Assembly: GCA_031841125.1 (NCBI GenBank)
Contig: CM063113.1
Location: forward strand, 60,691,211 to 60,755,210
DNA: 64,000 nt
Reading direction: 5' to 3'
DNA from: Acanthococcus lagerstroemiae
Lineage: Eukaryota; Arthropoda; Insecta; Hemiptera; Eriococcidae
The stretch's first letter is position 1. Each line of letters opens with the position of its first letter. Made by a program: the position numbers and the translations under genes. The notes beneath the pieces were generated by a model. That model had not been told where the DNA came from, did not search any database, and saw nothing but the letters and a program-made list of their open reading frames with translations. Positions 11,193 to 23,050 of the stretch are shown piece by piece.

Positions 11193-11640
11193 TTATGAGA
11201 TATAGTAGGTCGGAGTAACAGTTGTGTTATTCGAGCTACAACATGTCGTGATCTTCACCCTCGGAACTGTAGCTTTTTGTTGATTCAGTGTTCTCACTGC
11301 AATCTTAGAAGCGTGATTTAAAGGCTATTCCGTTGTAGTCTTTCATGTACATAAACTTTTTTTTTTTCAATTTTTTTCTTTATTAAAGCCTTAAACATCT
11401 ATATGTACTTATAAATGATTTTGTACGTACTCGTAATTGGAAAATTTAAAGCCATCAGTTATTAAATTTAAAAAGCCTAAGTCCCCTCCAACTCACAGGC
11501 TTTCGTGCGACTTCTGCTAAAAGTGAAGCGGATTCAGCAATCGTCCGTAACGCAGCGTGAAGCGGTGAGGAGCCAAACCCCTTAAATACATAGAAATAGT
11601 ATATTACTACACATGTGGGTAAAGTGAATGTTTACCCAAC
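11193..11640. other. Non-coding DNA with no recognised feature
   Basis: Mixed-composition sequence with a T-rich tract near 11357-11380. No gene, TIR pair or RNA was recognised. Confidence 0.4.
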
Positions 11641-11659
11641 GAAGCAAAAGTTTGTGATA

Positions 11660-11925
11660 TAAGCCCTCGATGCGCAATTAGTTACCCTCGAGTCACCCGC
11701 TGAAAAGTTACCCATTTGTAACCCTCGGTTACCTTCAGATTACCCAGAAACCCATCAGTTACCCTTGGTCCCCCTTTAGTTACCCGGGTAACTGGCGGGA
11801 TTTTGCGCATCCTGATATGCAGTCAGTTACCCTCTGTTACCCGCGGAAAAGTTACCCATTTGCAACCCTCGGTTACCCTTGGTTCCCCTTTAATTACCCG
11901 GGTAACTGGCGGGATTTCGCGCATG
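11660..11925 (+). repeat. Two-copy tandem repeat rich in GTTACCC
   Basis: Two units of about 110-145 bp each end GTTACCCGGGTAACTGGCGG or a one-base variant, followed by GATTTYGCGCAT. Within them the heptamer GTTACCC or ATTACCC recurs more than ten times. Each unit ends with a near-perfect 14-bp palindrome GTTACCCGGGTAAC (11779-11792, with an A in place of the first G in the second copy at 11893-11906). Confidence 0.75.
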
Positions 11926-11929
11926 GGCC

Positions 11930-12765
11930 GTTAAGCGAGTGGAGCAATTTGCTGAATTGGTAATAAACGTTTACGATACCCGCGTGTATTGTAAGATATT
12001 TTATTCTGTATGATGTTAAAACAGAAACCTATCTTCTTCATTTTCAAAATCAAAATCGCTCAAATTCAGAGTCACACTAGGATACACGGATTCGTGGAAT
12101 GGAAGGAACGTGAACACGTGAATGAATCATGCTCTCGTACTTCTCACGGCTGAACGTTTCAATCGTTTTCATTGGTTCATACTGTGGTCGAACCCTTTCT
12201 TCATTATACCTTGTTTTTCTTCCACGCCTAGCGTAGGTGCGCGGGTCCCGCCAGTAGCTTACAGTCAAAATACTATTTTAACATTATATAGAATAATAAG
12301 TAATGTTTCTTATTCAAATTCTGAACTTTATGACACGCAAAGTTGATCAAGTTGTCAAGCACATTACAGAGAGTTAGGACTACTTCCACTTACCAAAATG
12401 TTTGTTGTACCTATTGTCCTCACTTTCATAGTTCGCATTGTACGATACGAAGTTTCGAATGCTTTTCAGAAATGGTTAATGGTAAACAATGCAATAATAT
12501 TTTAAGCGTTACGAACGAAGAACATTACTGTACCGGAAACAGAAGACTTTTTCATTCTGTTGACGGCTTTTCCGCATCCCGCTGAGAAAGTTCCGTTCGC
12601 GAATTTCAACGCTAATTTTCTCACCGCGACTTAATCGGTCTTTTAAAAACTCGAGTTTTATTTGTATCTCTTCGGGTGCGGTTTCCGCTTCAGTCGTAGA
12701 ATTAAAAAATTGAATCGGATCAGCAAGAACGTCAAATGGAGGAAACATCGAGACCAACACTATCG
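11930..12765. other. Non-coding DNA with no recognised gene
   Basis: Short open frames occur on both strands between 12077 and 12760, but none shows a recognisable domain. No TIR pair was seen. Confidence 0.35.
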
Positions 12766-12769
12766 AATT

Positions 12770-15360
12770 GGATCAGTGCCTCCTCCTCAAACAACCCCTT
12801 CACCTTTCACAAGCTTCCAAACTACAACAACAAGATATGCCGAATTATCGTCGGTGACTTTAACAGCCACAGCTGCACTTGGGGATACCAAGACTAGGAC
12901 AGTAACGAGGAAGCAGTTGAAAACTGGACTTCATCGACTGACTTTTAGTACTAATTTGTGACTAAACTATCCGCATCATTCCAGAATAATCGTTGGCAAC
13001 GAGTATATAACCCAGATCTCCTAATCACCACAGAGATATCAGCAATTTATGCCAGAAGGACGTGTATTTCTCTCGATCCCACGCACTCAACACAGGCTTC
13101 TCCTACTCCAGATCTTGGTAGCAATCATGCCAGCGATAGTTCCGTTCCGAAGAAAATATAACTTCAAGAGTGCGGACTGGGAGAAATACCATATTATAGT
13201 TCTGGATGACCTCGTGGCGAATATTGACCCTACTCCGGGAAACTACGATAACTAACTTCATGAAAAGAGTATAGGAAGCATCAAGAAAGTCCATGCCCAC
13301 GGGATTCCGGAAAAGGTATATTGCGGGGGGCAGTGAAAATATCAACAGGTTGGAGAAATATACATCGCTGAGTGAAGCTGATGCTTTTGAAACAGAAACC
13401 ATCCGAACACCGTACCAGGTCATTCAGCTTCTTTCGGAAAAGAGATGCGAGAGATGGATGGAACTCATTGAGGAGTTAGACTCAGTGTAATACCAGTTAC
13501 AAAACCTGGCAGCTAATCAAAGGCTAAATGGCAATTCCAACTCCGGGAACTAATGCTTTATCACTGTCACCCCAAATAACGTACCTAGTTAGTCAATTCA
13601 TCAAAAACAGCAAATCACCGAAACCAGTGAAGAAATAGAAGATCAAAAGGAACATCGATCCGAAGATAAGCATCTTAGGAGAACCATCATCACAATCTGA
13701 AGTAAGAGCCGCAATCAAATGTATGAAAAACTGGAAAATAGCAGGCCCAGCTGATATATGCATCGATGCAAATTAAGAATATTGGCAAGGGAGGAATAAC
13801 ATGGATAATCAGCTTCTTCAACAACATCGCTACCTTGAAAAAACTCCCCTAACATAATATGGAGGAAAGCATATGTCACTGCCATACACAAGCCTGGGAA
13901 GGGCCATCAGAAGCCGGAGAACTACGAACTAATCTCGCTACTCTGTCACCTATACAAGCTGTTCTAACGTACTATTCTGAATTGTATTGAACCAGTAGTA
14001 GAAGAGAAGCTAATATCTTTGCAAGCTGGTTTCCGTGAAGGGAAGAACTGTAGCTAATACAAGCCAAACTGCAAACCTAATCCAACATAAATGAAAGAAA
14101 ACAAATGACCGGAGCAGTTTCCATCGACTTGACCGCAGCCTACGACACTGTTAATTACAATAGACTACTCCACAAGGTATACCAAGTAACCAACGATTAC
14201 AACCTGATGGAGCTCGTTGGTAATGCTGAATGGAAGATTCCTCTCTACGTTACACACAGTGAGAAAGATATCGGAATGGAAGATCCAGAGGAATGGCCTC
14301 CCATAGAGAAGCATTCTCTAGCAATGTTCTCTAACATCTATACGAATGACCAGCCTATTCTCGATTACCTACGACATTATATCTACGCTGATGACCTTGC
14401 AATTGTAACGCAGGGTAAAATTCACCACTAAGCACAGGACAAACTGCAGAAGGCACTACACCTGCTGGCAATATACTACGAGCACTACAAGCTAAATACC
14501 CTCCGTTCCAATCTAGGAAAACCTTTTAATATGTTCATTCCACCTCAAGAATGCTAAAGCAAAATGCAAGCTGGAGCTTAACTGGCCAGGGAAAGACTTG
14601 GAGAACTGTGAGAATCCAAAGTACTTTGGGATTACTCTTGATCGCTGTGAGCTAACCGAGATGAAGCAGGTTACAGTCAGGAAAAACATCCTGCAAAAGC
14701 TCTCGTCCTCCTCTAAATGAAGCGCAAGACCTGAAGTGCTGCGGGCAACAGGCCTGGCCCTTGGTTTTGTGGCTGCTGAATGTAGTTGTGCTGTGTGGGA
14801 AGATCGGTCCATACAAAGCATGTCGACACAGCCCTCAATGAGCCATGCCGATTCGGATACTTGAGACCGACCAGGACAGAGAGGCTGTAGCCTGTAGGAT
14901 TGCTCCTCCTGACATTCGCAGATCTATCCTTTCCAACTGCGAGCGAATACGTTTAGAAGATGACTCAAAACACGCGATTTCAGGACAGTCAATAGAAACG
15001 CTTTGTCTAAAGTCACGCAAGAGCTTTCTGGCATCCTTCAAGCACTGCAGACCCCCGACCTTCAACAACGAGAACGCATAGATGGAGGGCAGTGACAGAA
15101 CATGAACCATACGAAGGTGTGAGAGCCAAGAGAGGTTTACGATGGACTCCCTGGCGTTCCCTCAACAGACTGCGGACTGGTTGTGCAAGGACTACAGTAA
15201 ACCTATTTAAATGAAGCCTTACTGAAAATGGAGACTGCGTCTGCGGACACTCCCAGGATCAAAGCCATCTTATGGAGTGCCCCAATTACCAGTTCTAGGA
15301 AAGGATACAGCGGGATTATAGAATCACCATACCCAGCAACGAGTCCATGCAACTCGTGGG
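12770..15360 (+). pseudogene. Jockey-clade LINE, 5'-truncated and multiply broken
   Basis: The order of homology blocks on the + strand is that of a Jockey ORF2. The end of the AP endonuclease is at 12844-12930 (IIVGDFNSHSCTWGYQD, then EEAVENW), followed by a DP(I)PRTQHRP-like block near 13080 and a linker to 13490. RT follows with SLLCHLYKLF near 13940, LQAGFREGKNCS near 14020, TGAVSIDLTAAYDTVN at 14105 and the active site YADD at 14384-14395 (context YIYADDLAIVTQGK). After that come KYFGITLDRC near 14620 and a C-terminal IAPPDIRRSI block near 14900 with LKSRKSFL near 15010. Many stops and frameshifts separate these. The order and wording match the common arthropod 'mobile element jockey' polymerases. 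No poly-A tail remains. Confidence 0.85.
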
Positions 15361-17068
15361 GGGGGGGCGTGCCGACATTTTTTTATCTGTGTTCGTATTA
15401 ATGGTACAGCACAAAATTCGATATTCGCCGATAGAATCTTCCCCGGCCCTAATGTACTGTGCCGACTGAAAGGTACAACTAACTAGATTACTTTTCTTCT
15501 TTTCCGGGAAAACGGACGCGTTTCCGATTATACGTAGTCTGGCTGCCTCCGTTGTTCCGCTCTAATCAACCAGCAATCTCCCGAGCACTATGCGGAAAAA
15601 TTCGATCATTTAACGACTAAATGCGTTCGTCCGAAAACAGTAGACCGCCGAGCTTATTTGTCGAAACACCGAAAAACGGAAAAAATAGTCGACAAAAGGG
15701 GAGGCGATCTGGCGAAGTCCGGGGTGTGGACGGCGGTAATATACGCGTTTTCAAAGTATATATATATACGTATCGCTGAAATAAGTTACAATATCTTTAA
15801 AATAAATCTACAAGTATAACGGAAACGACATGTTGTTATTATGGCAATTCGAAAAGAAACTTTTCCGATAATTCAAGTTCGGCCCGCACAAACTAAGTTT
15901 TTCTCGCCAGTGCGCCCCTCCGCCTCCCACCAAAACTACTTCACATCGTATCGCCAACTATAATAATATTTGTAGTTTTGCGGAAAACGAAAAGGAAATA
16001 CCGCATTCGAAACTCGGTTTTACATTCCTTTCTGATACCTTTCGAGTCGAGATTTCTGATTCGTATTCGAGATTTTTGAACCTCGCTGGTGGTTGCTCTT
16101 ATTGTTCACATTGTACAGTGACGCTGAATCTCGAAAAAGCTTGCGACTAATTCGAAATATGGACTAGGAATCCTGGTGAAGATATTACGCTCAATTTGTC
16201 CTTTCGGTGTTGGTTCAAACAATAGGGGTATGGCCACAACCAACGCTGTGTGGGAGGGAGCTCAATCATTACTCGAGTTGACAAATTTTCAAGTTTCCTC
16301 TGCGCAGTCGGTCATTCCGTTGACTTGTTCGTAAAGAAAATGCGCGGGAAAAATTTATTTGGGAATCTGTTAGGGGGGAGGAAATCCGTTTTTATTTTTC
16401 TTTCCCCATAAATTCCCGGCATTTCATGTTATCAAAATATTCACGATCTCATATGAAGCGAAATAGTAGATATCAATAAACATCTCATTCATACAATTTG
16501 GTGATGCAATCTGCACAAAAGCGTCAGAATATAGAAAGTGAGAGATCTAGATTTCCTGATTGAATTGTATCTCATCTGTAGTGATGTACATTCTCATAGG
16601 TTTCCTTTTGGGAGGAAATCTATCTAGGAATCTACTGTAAAAAAAATTTATTTTGATTTTTTCCCAATAAATTCCCGGAATTGAAATCTTGATTTCATTA
16701 TGAAAAATGAAAAACTCGCAGGGCTGCCCTCACGTGTGATAAGTGTATTTCTTTGCCTTCGTGTGTCTGGTACAATGTCTCAGACTCGGTGAACTGATTG
16801 AATTGATTAATTGTTGATTCACAAAAATTCTCAAATCCCGGTATATAAGGAAACCCGCACTTAGAATATTTGCTCGTCAATTTACATGCCACAAATAGAA
16901 ATCCTTGAGTACTAGTGCTTGACAACCTGGCTAAGACCTTCCTATTCAGTCTATGTTAATAAAACTAGAAGAAAAAGTCTGATCACCACATAAAAGGACG
17001 TTTTTACATGGATATGTTGTCCAGACAACTGTGGTGACACACATACCCACGTTCCAGTGCCTACTCTA
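15361..17068. other. Non-coding DNA; one duplicated motif
   Basis: A G-run lies at 15358-15368. Two stretches at about 16360-16420 and 16600-16680 share GGAGGAAATC and CCCATAAATTCCCGG or CCAATAAATTCCCGG in the same orientation, so a diverged direct repeat about 260 bp apart is present. No gene was recognised. Confidence 0.4.
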
Positions 17069-17439
17069 ATCGTCCATTCTCGGCTTTGCTTGGCATTCTC
17101 CATGTTGGCCAGTCATCTCTTGTCGTCCATTCTCGGCTTTGCTCGGCATTCTCTGTGTTGGCTGGTTGTCCCTAGTCGTCCATTCTCGGCTTTGCTCGGC
17201 AGTCTCCATGTTGGCTGGACATCTCTAGTCGTACATTCTCGGCTTTGCTTGGCATTCTCCATGTTGGCCAGTCATCTCTCATCGTCCATTCTCGGCTTTG
17301 CTCGGCAGTCTCCATGTTGGCTGGTCGTCTCTAGTCGTCCATTCTCGGCTTTGCTTGGCCTTCTCCGTGTCGGCTGATCATCTCTAGTCGTTTATTCTCG
17401 GTTTTGCTTGGCATTCTCTGTGCCAGCTGGTCAAAACAT
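17069..17439. repeat. Minisatellite, 53-bp unit, seven copies
   Basis: The unit begins RTCGTCCATTCTCGGCTTTG and continues CTYGGCATTCTCCATGTTGG. Seven consecutive units fit a 53-bp period exactly, the last being the most diverged. Because 53 is not a multiple of three, the 106-codon open frame over this array cycles through different reading phases and is not a protein repeat. Confidence 0.9.
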
Positions 17440-17830
17440 GATGGAACAAATGAGTGCATAAAGAAAAATATGCAACTATATCACAATTGTAACGTTTTTC
17501 TGCAGAGTTTCCTCTTTTGCGTGGCGAGTCATAAGACATATTCATGTCAATAATCCTAACGTGTCAGTGCTTGAAAACGCGGTGACAAAAATGCTTAGAC
17601 GCTGGTATTTTAGGAAATACTTAATTCACCTTTCAATATGGCAACTGATACTATATTAGGCCACTAGGTTATTAGGTGAGTGATTGCTGACGAGTGCAAG
17701 AGTGACAACGCAGAGTTTTCAAAAACGAAATAATCTTCTTGAAGGATGTGGTTACAAAAATCCTTGGATACTAATATTTGTGGAAAGCCTTAGAAAAGAT
17801 GACTTAGGATCCAGATGAGTAAAATGTTTT
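17440..17830. other. Non-coding DNA with no recognised feature
   Basis: AT-rich, no open frame of note. Confidence 0.35.
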
Positions 17831-17839
17831 GGTGGTGAA

Positions 17840-18715
17840 GGAAATGAGATGGATGGGCTGGACAAGAGCATGCGTTGAGAGGCGATCAGAAATAGACCTT
17901 AAGGAGGAAAGTGAATCTGAGAGGACCGGATAGTGGGTGGGTGAGTTTTCTAGCGAGGAGGTCGTGACTAGGCACTGTAGGATACGCTTGGTGGATGGAA
18001 GCTGTGTTTTTAAGTCGGAAGGAATGTAGTTGACTATCTATAGAGTAGGCGTAAGCGGTGCGTCAATTGTACTTTGAACCATCAGTGAAGCATAGGATAC
18101 GGTCACGAAAGCGGTCCAGAATTTTTTGCAAATGTGTCCGATAAACTTGGGGGGGGGGGTGTAGATTTTTTAGGTAATTCTGTAAGTTCAAAATTGCATG
18201 GGTGAAGGTTCAACAACCAGGGTGGGGGTGATGTATGGATTGTTGATAGCGAATTGTAGTTATAGAACAGTGTGTCTTCAAGTGTGTACGTAAGTGCAAT
18301 GAGGATTTAGAAACAGGGGTGTAGTTTGAAGGGTTACAGAGATACTCATAGGTAGGAAGATTAAGGTTGTGTGCTATCGTAACGAGAAGTTTGGAAGTGA
18401 GTTGCATTCGGCGGTAAGAGAGAGGAGGAATTCCAGCATCGACACACATGCTCAAAGCTGGGCTAGTGCGAAAGGCGCCAGTGGCGATACGTAAACCCGC
18501 ATTTTGAACAGCGTAAAGAAGCTTTAAGTATGAGGGAGGAGCAAGCATGATAGATCGGATGAGAATCTCGTATGACTGAATGAGTAGTCCTTTACTATAT
18601 CCTGTTTTGCTTGGTGGTATACGGAATCGGTGTCTAGAGGACCATTGTTCGATTAGTTTTATGTTTTCTTGAAGAATAGGCTTTACATTCACTTTAATGT
18701 CACAAATCTCATCAG
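17840..18715 (-). pseudogene. 3' end of an I/R1-type LINE with RNase H domain
   Basis: Minus-strand frame 18692-18210 carries SYLKLLYAVQNAGLRIATGA followed by FRTSPALSMCVDAGIPPLSY. This is the conserved region between RT and RNase H in I-like and related LINEs (LDxxxNxGLRxxTGAFRTSP is the usual form). Further 3', near 18100-18070, the strand reads CFTDGSK, the first RNase H aspartate block (YTDGSK). An in-frame stop follows three residues later, and the rest of RNase H is collapsed to a few readable words by about 17900. The copy is truncated at the 5' side near 18715. No tail or target duplication was identified. Confidence 0.75.
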
Positions 18716-20960
18716 TCGTTGATCCTAGGAAGAAAAATATAATAATTATTGCAAAGTTTGTAGAATTTAAAAAAAAAAGAGTTATTCTTCGTCATTAAAA
18801 GTTCAACAGGACTTCTGGCTTACGAAGTATAATTTTTTTGAAAGAAATCAATTTTCCACAGTTTGAGTACCTCTGTCTCCCAACCCAATAGGCTAGTTGG
18901 TGTCATCTTCGAAATCGAATTACATTAGAGTTGTAAAAGTTCATTATAACTATGTCAGTTACAGATGATTGAAACGGTGATCAATGCCATTATCTCCAAA
19001 ATACTCATTTTTGCTTCCCGCTGCCCGGATAACGGTCTGATGGGTCATCTACAAACTTGACTTTCGTATTATTGAGCTAACTCAATTGCAGCTCTCGTTA
19101 TTGTTGGACATTGCTCGGATTAAACGAAACAAAAAAGAAATGTAAATCGCGACCATTGCAGAAGGCTACACTTCGTTGGCCGAAAGATGCCTGCTATTTT
19201 GTCGGTTTTTATTTGATCTCAAAGTTCTTATTCATGATGAGAGAAATCCGAGTATCGAATATTGCGCCACGTGCTGCAGCTGTCTCCGGTCCTTCGCGAT
19301 ATTTTCCACGAGTACTAAAAACTAAAAAGTCATCGACTAAAACTGATGCCGGCAAGCCATCGCTTGTATACTCTTACGAGCTAAACGTGCTTCTTACGTC
19401 AAGATCAATAAGTTAGTTATCTCAGACACCCGCTATATTTGAAGTTCGGTTGAACTTCCCTCGAAAACTGTTATGCCAATATTTTTTCCTTTCTATTCCT
19501 GCCGTAGGCGACCGACGACCGTAGATCACCGAACCATCCTCTTTTTTTCCCTTTTCTTTTTCTTTTTTTCTTTCTTTCCTTTTTTTCCCCATTATCTTTT
19601 TTCTTTCATTGATTCCCGAAAGGCATTATGCCGTTCCTCGGTTGTTCGTTCTATAATTTTCGTGGTATTTGTCCGGAGCGGAGGAGCGGAGCCCACACTC
19701 AACTGCGCACGTTCTCCTACCGTAGGTATTTTCTAATAAGCACGGTTTAATTTCGCTGTTCGTCGATTCACGTGGATACATATACGCGCATCATAATATA
19801 AGGGTTGGCGGTGGATTTTCCCAAAAGCTGAAAAGTTGATGGTAACACTGCCTGGGAAACGATAATAGCCGTGACGATGATGTTCTTACGCGCTTTTTCA
19901 GTCCTCAGTCGTGGCTCGGTCCGCCATTCTGTGAAACGTGCGTTTCCCTGTTTCCGTTTTTCTTCGCGAACACGTAACCGCATATTGTATTCGACGAATG
20001 GGTTTTTGAGAAAATCGCGGTCGTTTTTGAGGCCCCGATTGCCGCACATTCTTTCACGACGGGATTGATAACTTCTCATCTGAGGAAATTACGCAGATCG
20101 TAAGTACGCCGAGTATAATATGTAATGGCGCGCGTGCCCAAAATCGGCGGCACCGCTCGTCGATTCCGTCGCATTTCGTTTTGATTTGAAATTCAGAGAA
20201 GAGGCGAGTCGCCGAGTGTGAGGTGTGGGTCGTAGCAAGAGCAGTCTGTCTGCTAAAGACACGTGTAGTAAGTACAGTTGTTTGTGCGCTTTTGCTGCTG
20301 CTGAAGACGTGGCTTACGGATGCTCTCGAATCCCGGCTTACGATCTTGCCGGTGAAGCAGAGTATTACTGACTCGAGTGCTGTCCGCATTCTCGATAAAT
20401 AATACACGAGGATACCCGAAGAACCCTTCTCAAACAAACCTCAGTATACAAGAAGATATGCTCGTGAAAATAGACGTTACTATATTCGCTTTTCTGTTTT
20501 TTGAGACCCGAGTGGGGATCACAGAACGCAGCTTGACTTCTTTTCCAGGAGGGATAACCATTTTTCTAGCAAGGACAACTTGGAGCAGAACTGCGAATTT
20601 CACACCCAAAATTAAAAAAGAAGTATAAAAGGTCTTGGCCTTCCTGCAGGGGGACTGTGTGCTCCCATTGCTACTCTCGATACTGTGAACCTGATTAAGT
20701 GCCACGTGTCCGAAACGTATCCGATTCGATCTGAACCTGGCAAGCCGCTGAGCGACTTGAAAGTTTCGAAGCACTGAAGGAACATTTATTAGCTTTCTTC
20801 GAACCCTAAAATACTGGAAAACTCTTTTGCTGGTTCAGGATGTTTTAAGGTTTTGTGGTTTTTTCGAGTTTTGCAGGAGATGTATTTAGTCTGGACCGAA
20901 GTGAGGACATTCGAAATCAAAGAAACGAGAGTGTGTTGAGAAAACGCGCATATTAATCGA
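18716..20960. other. Non-coding DNA with a long polypyrimidine tract
   Basis: 19540-19610 is almost entirely C and T on the + strand. 19740-20640 has higher GC and several overlapping open frames on both strands (for example minus 20437-20054), but no domain or splice structure could be supported. No RNA gene was seen. Confidence 0.4.
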
Positions 20961-21155
20961 CCTATTGGGATGTGAACCTCACCTAGGTAGCGCTAGTATC
21001 GTGATATGGTGACAATGGCGAGAACAACCGATAAGAATAAATTTATAAGGAGGATGATTATGGAAATCATCTTCCCCCCCCCCCATGTACCTTATCACCT
21101 CGTTATTACCGGCAAGGATACCAACTTTGGAAACTCAGGTTAACATCCCAATAGG
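20961..21155. repeat. Candidate small inverted-repeat element
   Basis: CCTATTGGGATGTGAACCT at 20961-20979 is repeated in inverted form at 21137-21155 with one mismatch. The 195-bp interval contains a C-run near 21075. No target duplication is clear. Confidence 0.45.
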
Positions 21156-21389
21156 AAAATCAAATCTTCGTGAGTGCTGAAGCACATACTGAAACTGATG
21201 TCCTGTCTGGCCGATCTAGGAAGAAAAAGGAGAGCGAACCGAGAATAAGAAAAACTTAGTTTTGAACAGATCGCATATAGGAATGCAGGCAACAAAATAC
21301 ATTCCTGAGACCCTCGCGTCGTGCTACGCAGAAACTAGCCAGGCAAGACGATTTATAGAGATATATTTTCGAGAGGAGAAGGTCGTGAC

Positions 21390-22190
21390 ATTTTCATTCG
21401 GAGCTTACCCCTCGTGGTCTCACTAAAGGAAGTTCTGGTCCCACAAAAATGGTTCCGGCTAAATAATAATCATTTCATCGCAGATTGTGTTTAGTTTATG
21501 GGTGTTTGAGGTCGTTGAATTCAATTTTCAAGACAATTTTTGGATCCGACCTATGAGGTCTCACCAAAAGGGATTCTGGTTGAATAATAACCATTATACT
21601 GAGCTTACTGAGCTTGTATTTCATATAGCGTTCAAGGTGGCTGTATTCAATTCTACGAGTAAATTTTGGTCCTAATCCCCTAATATGCCACCTAAAGAAG
21701 AAAAATTTAGTAATAGTTTAATTTCTTACTTTTAAATGGTCATATGTTTGTCTTTCTTGTAATAAGCTATTTGATTGGGAAATTAACCGCGTACAGAACT
21801 GAACTATTTTCTTACTTTCGCCCCCTTGATGGCATATTAAGGGGTCAGACTACTCGCGAAATCGACTTCAACGATCTCAAACACTTATGAATGGAATGCC
21901 ATCTCGAAACATAACCATTTACCCCGGGTGGGAAAGTGCGCTTGGTTCAAGAATTATTTTCTAAATTGAATTCAGTGACCTCGAGAAGGTATAAATTGAG
22001 TACAGTCTTAATATAACAACCAATTATTCTGCCATAACCCCCTGTGGTGAGGCCAGAAACCCTTTTGGTGGAACTCCAGTAGATCAGATCCAAAAAACTA
22101 TTTACAAAAGTGAATTCAACGAGTACGAAGATCTCGGTATCAACTACCATGTCGAATTTCATTCCCATCACCCCGAACTCAGTTTTTCGA
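21390..22190. repeat. Diverged tandem/inverted repeat array
   Basis: Words such as GAGGTCTCACCAAAAGGGA, TTGAATTCAATTTTCAAGA and AATAATAACCATTA recur at roughly 110-130 bp spacing from 21400. They appear again in inverted form between 21940 and 22120, for example CCCTTTTGGTGGA. Copies are heavily mutated. No coding meaning is apparent. Confidence 0.5.
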
Positions 22191-22668
22191 ACCCTTCTTC
22201 CTCTCCAGGGTCACTGTCTTGTATCGCGGAGTCAATTTATGTTATATTTAATCGGTACCATATAACCTATTCACACCCTTGAAAGTCTAGGGAGAAAAAA
22301 ATTTAAAACTGTCAAGACCTGATGATTTTTTTTTTCGTGAGAAAAGGGGGGATCGAAGTACCACCCGATAGAATTGAAATGTTCAGAGGTTCACTTTTCC
22401 ACCGAGTGGAACAATAATCCGTCCAATACTCATCAAAATTCTAAATTTCGAAAATTACTGACGCTCCACTGTTCATCTACCTGTCTCTCCCCTCTTTCAT
22501 CTTGAACCCTGTGGTTTCCGTTTCCAGCGAGGCGAAAGGCCGCGTCATTAATATATTGACAGATCAAACCTCATTCAACTTTCAATATTTCTTCATGCTC
22601 TGCTGAGATTCACCATGACTCTAGAACTCTGATATTTTTGAAAACTTGGATCGTGATTTGTGGCTTCG

Positions 22669-22786
22669 CAGTGGCGTAGCCAGACTTGTAATGAAAGGGG
22701 GGGGTCATACTAACTATTACCAGAATAAATTTTAATTTTTTCACATTGTCGGCCGATGCCAAGGGTGCCCCATAGCTACGCCTCTG
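22669..22786. mobile_element. hAT MITE, CAGTGGCGTAGC family
   Basis: The left end is CAGTGGCGTAGCCAGAC and the right end GCTACGCCTCTG. The 8-bp target duplication is TGGCTTCG (22661-22668) and TGGCTTCA (22787-22794), with one mismatch. The element is 118 bp, with a G-run after the left TIR. Confidence 0.85.
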
Positions 22787-22794
22787 TGGCTTCA

Positions 22795-23050
22795 TTTTTT
22801 CCAGGGGACATATGGTGGAAAGGAGGCTGCCGGTCTAAAGATGTTTCCATTTGTATCGCTGGCTGTTTTCGGTCAGATGGCCTGTCTAACAACTAGCTAC
22901 GACCAGTTTTTGTTTCGTGGTCATTCTGTCCATCTTATAACAGTGACTATCCCATGGTCTCGATTCTGTATATCTGATCAGCTGTGTGCTTGCCCGTTTA
23001 TCTTGGGTCCTATAATTTTTTCCGTTGGGGGCAATAGAAGAGCATACTGT
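22795..23050. other. Unassigned DNA between MITE and SINE
   Basis: No recognised feature; open frames on both strands of 22841-23098 lack a family match. Confidence 0.3.

Noticed and set aside
11660..11925. Interstitial telomere repeat
   Set aside because: The unit is GTTACCC in an irregular arrangement, not TTAGG or TTAGGG, and has no tandem head-to-tail periodicity at 5-7 bp.
17057..17377. 106-codon open frame as a repetitive protein
   Set aside because: It lies on a 53-bp minisatellite whose period is not divisible by three, so the frame is incidental.
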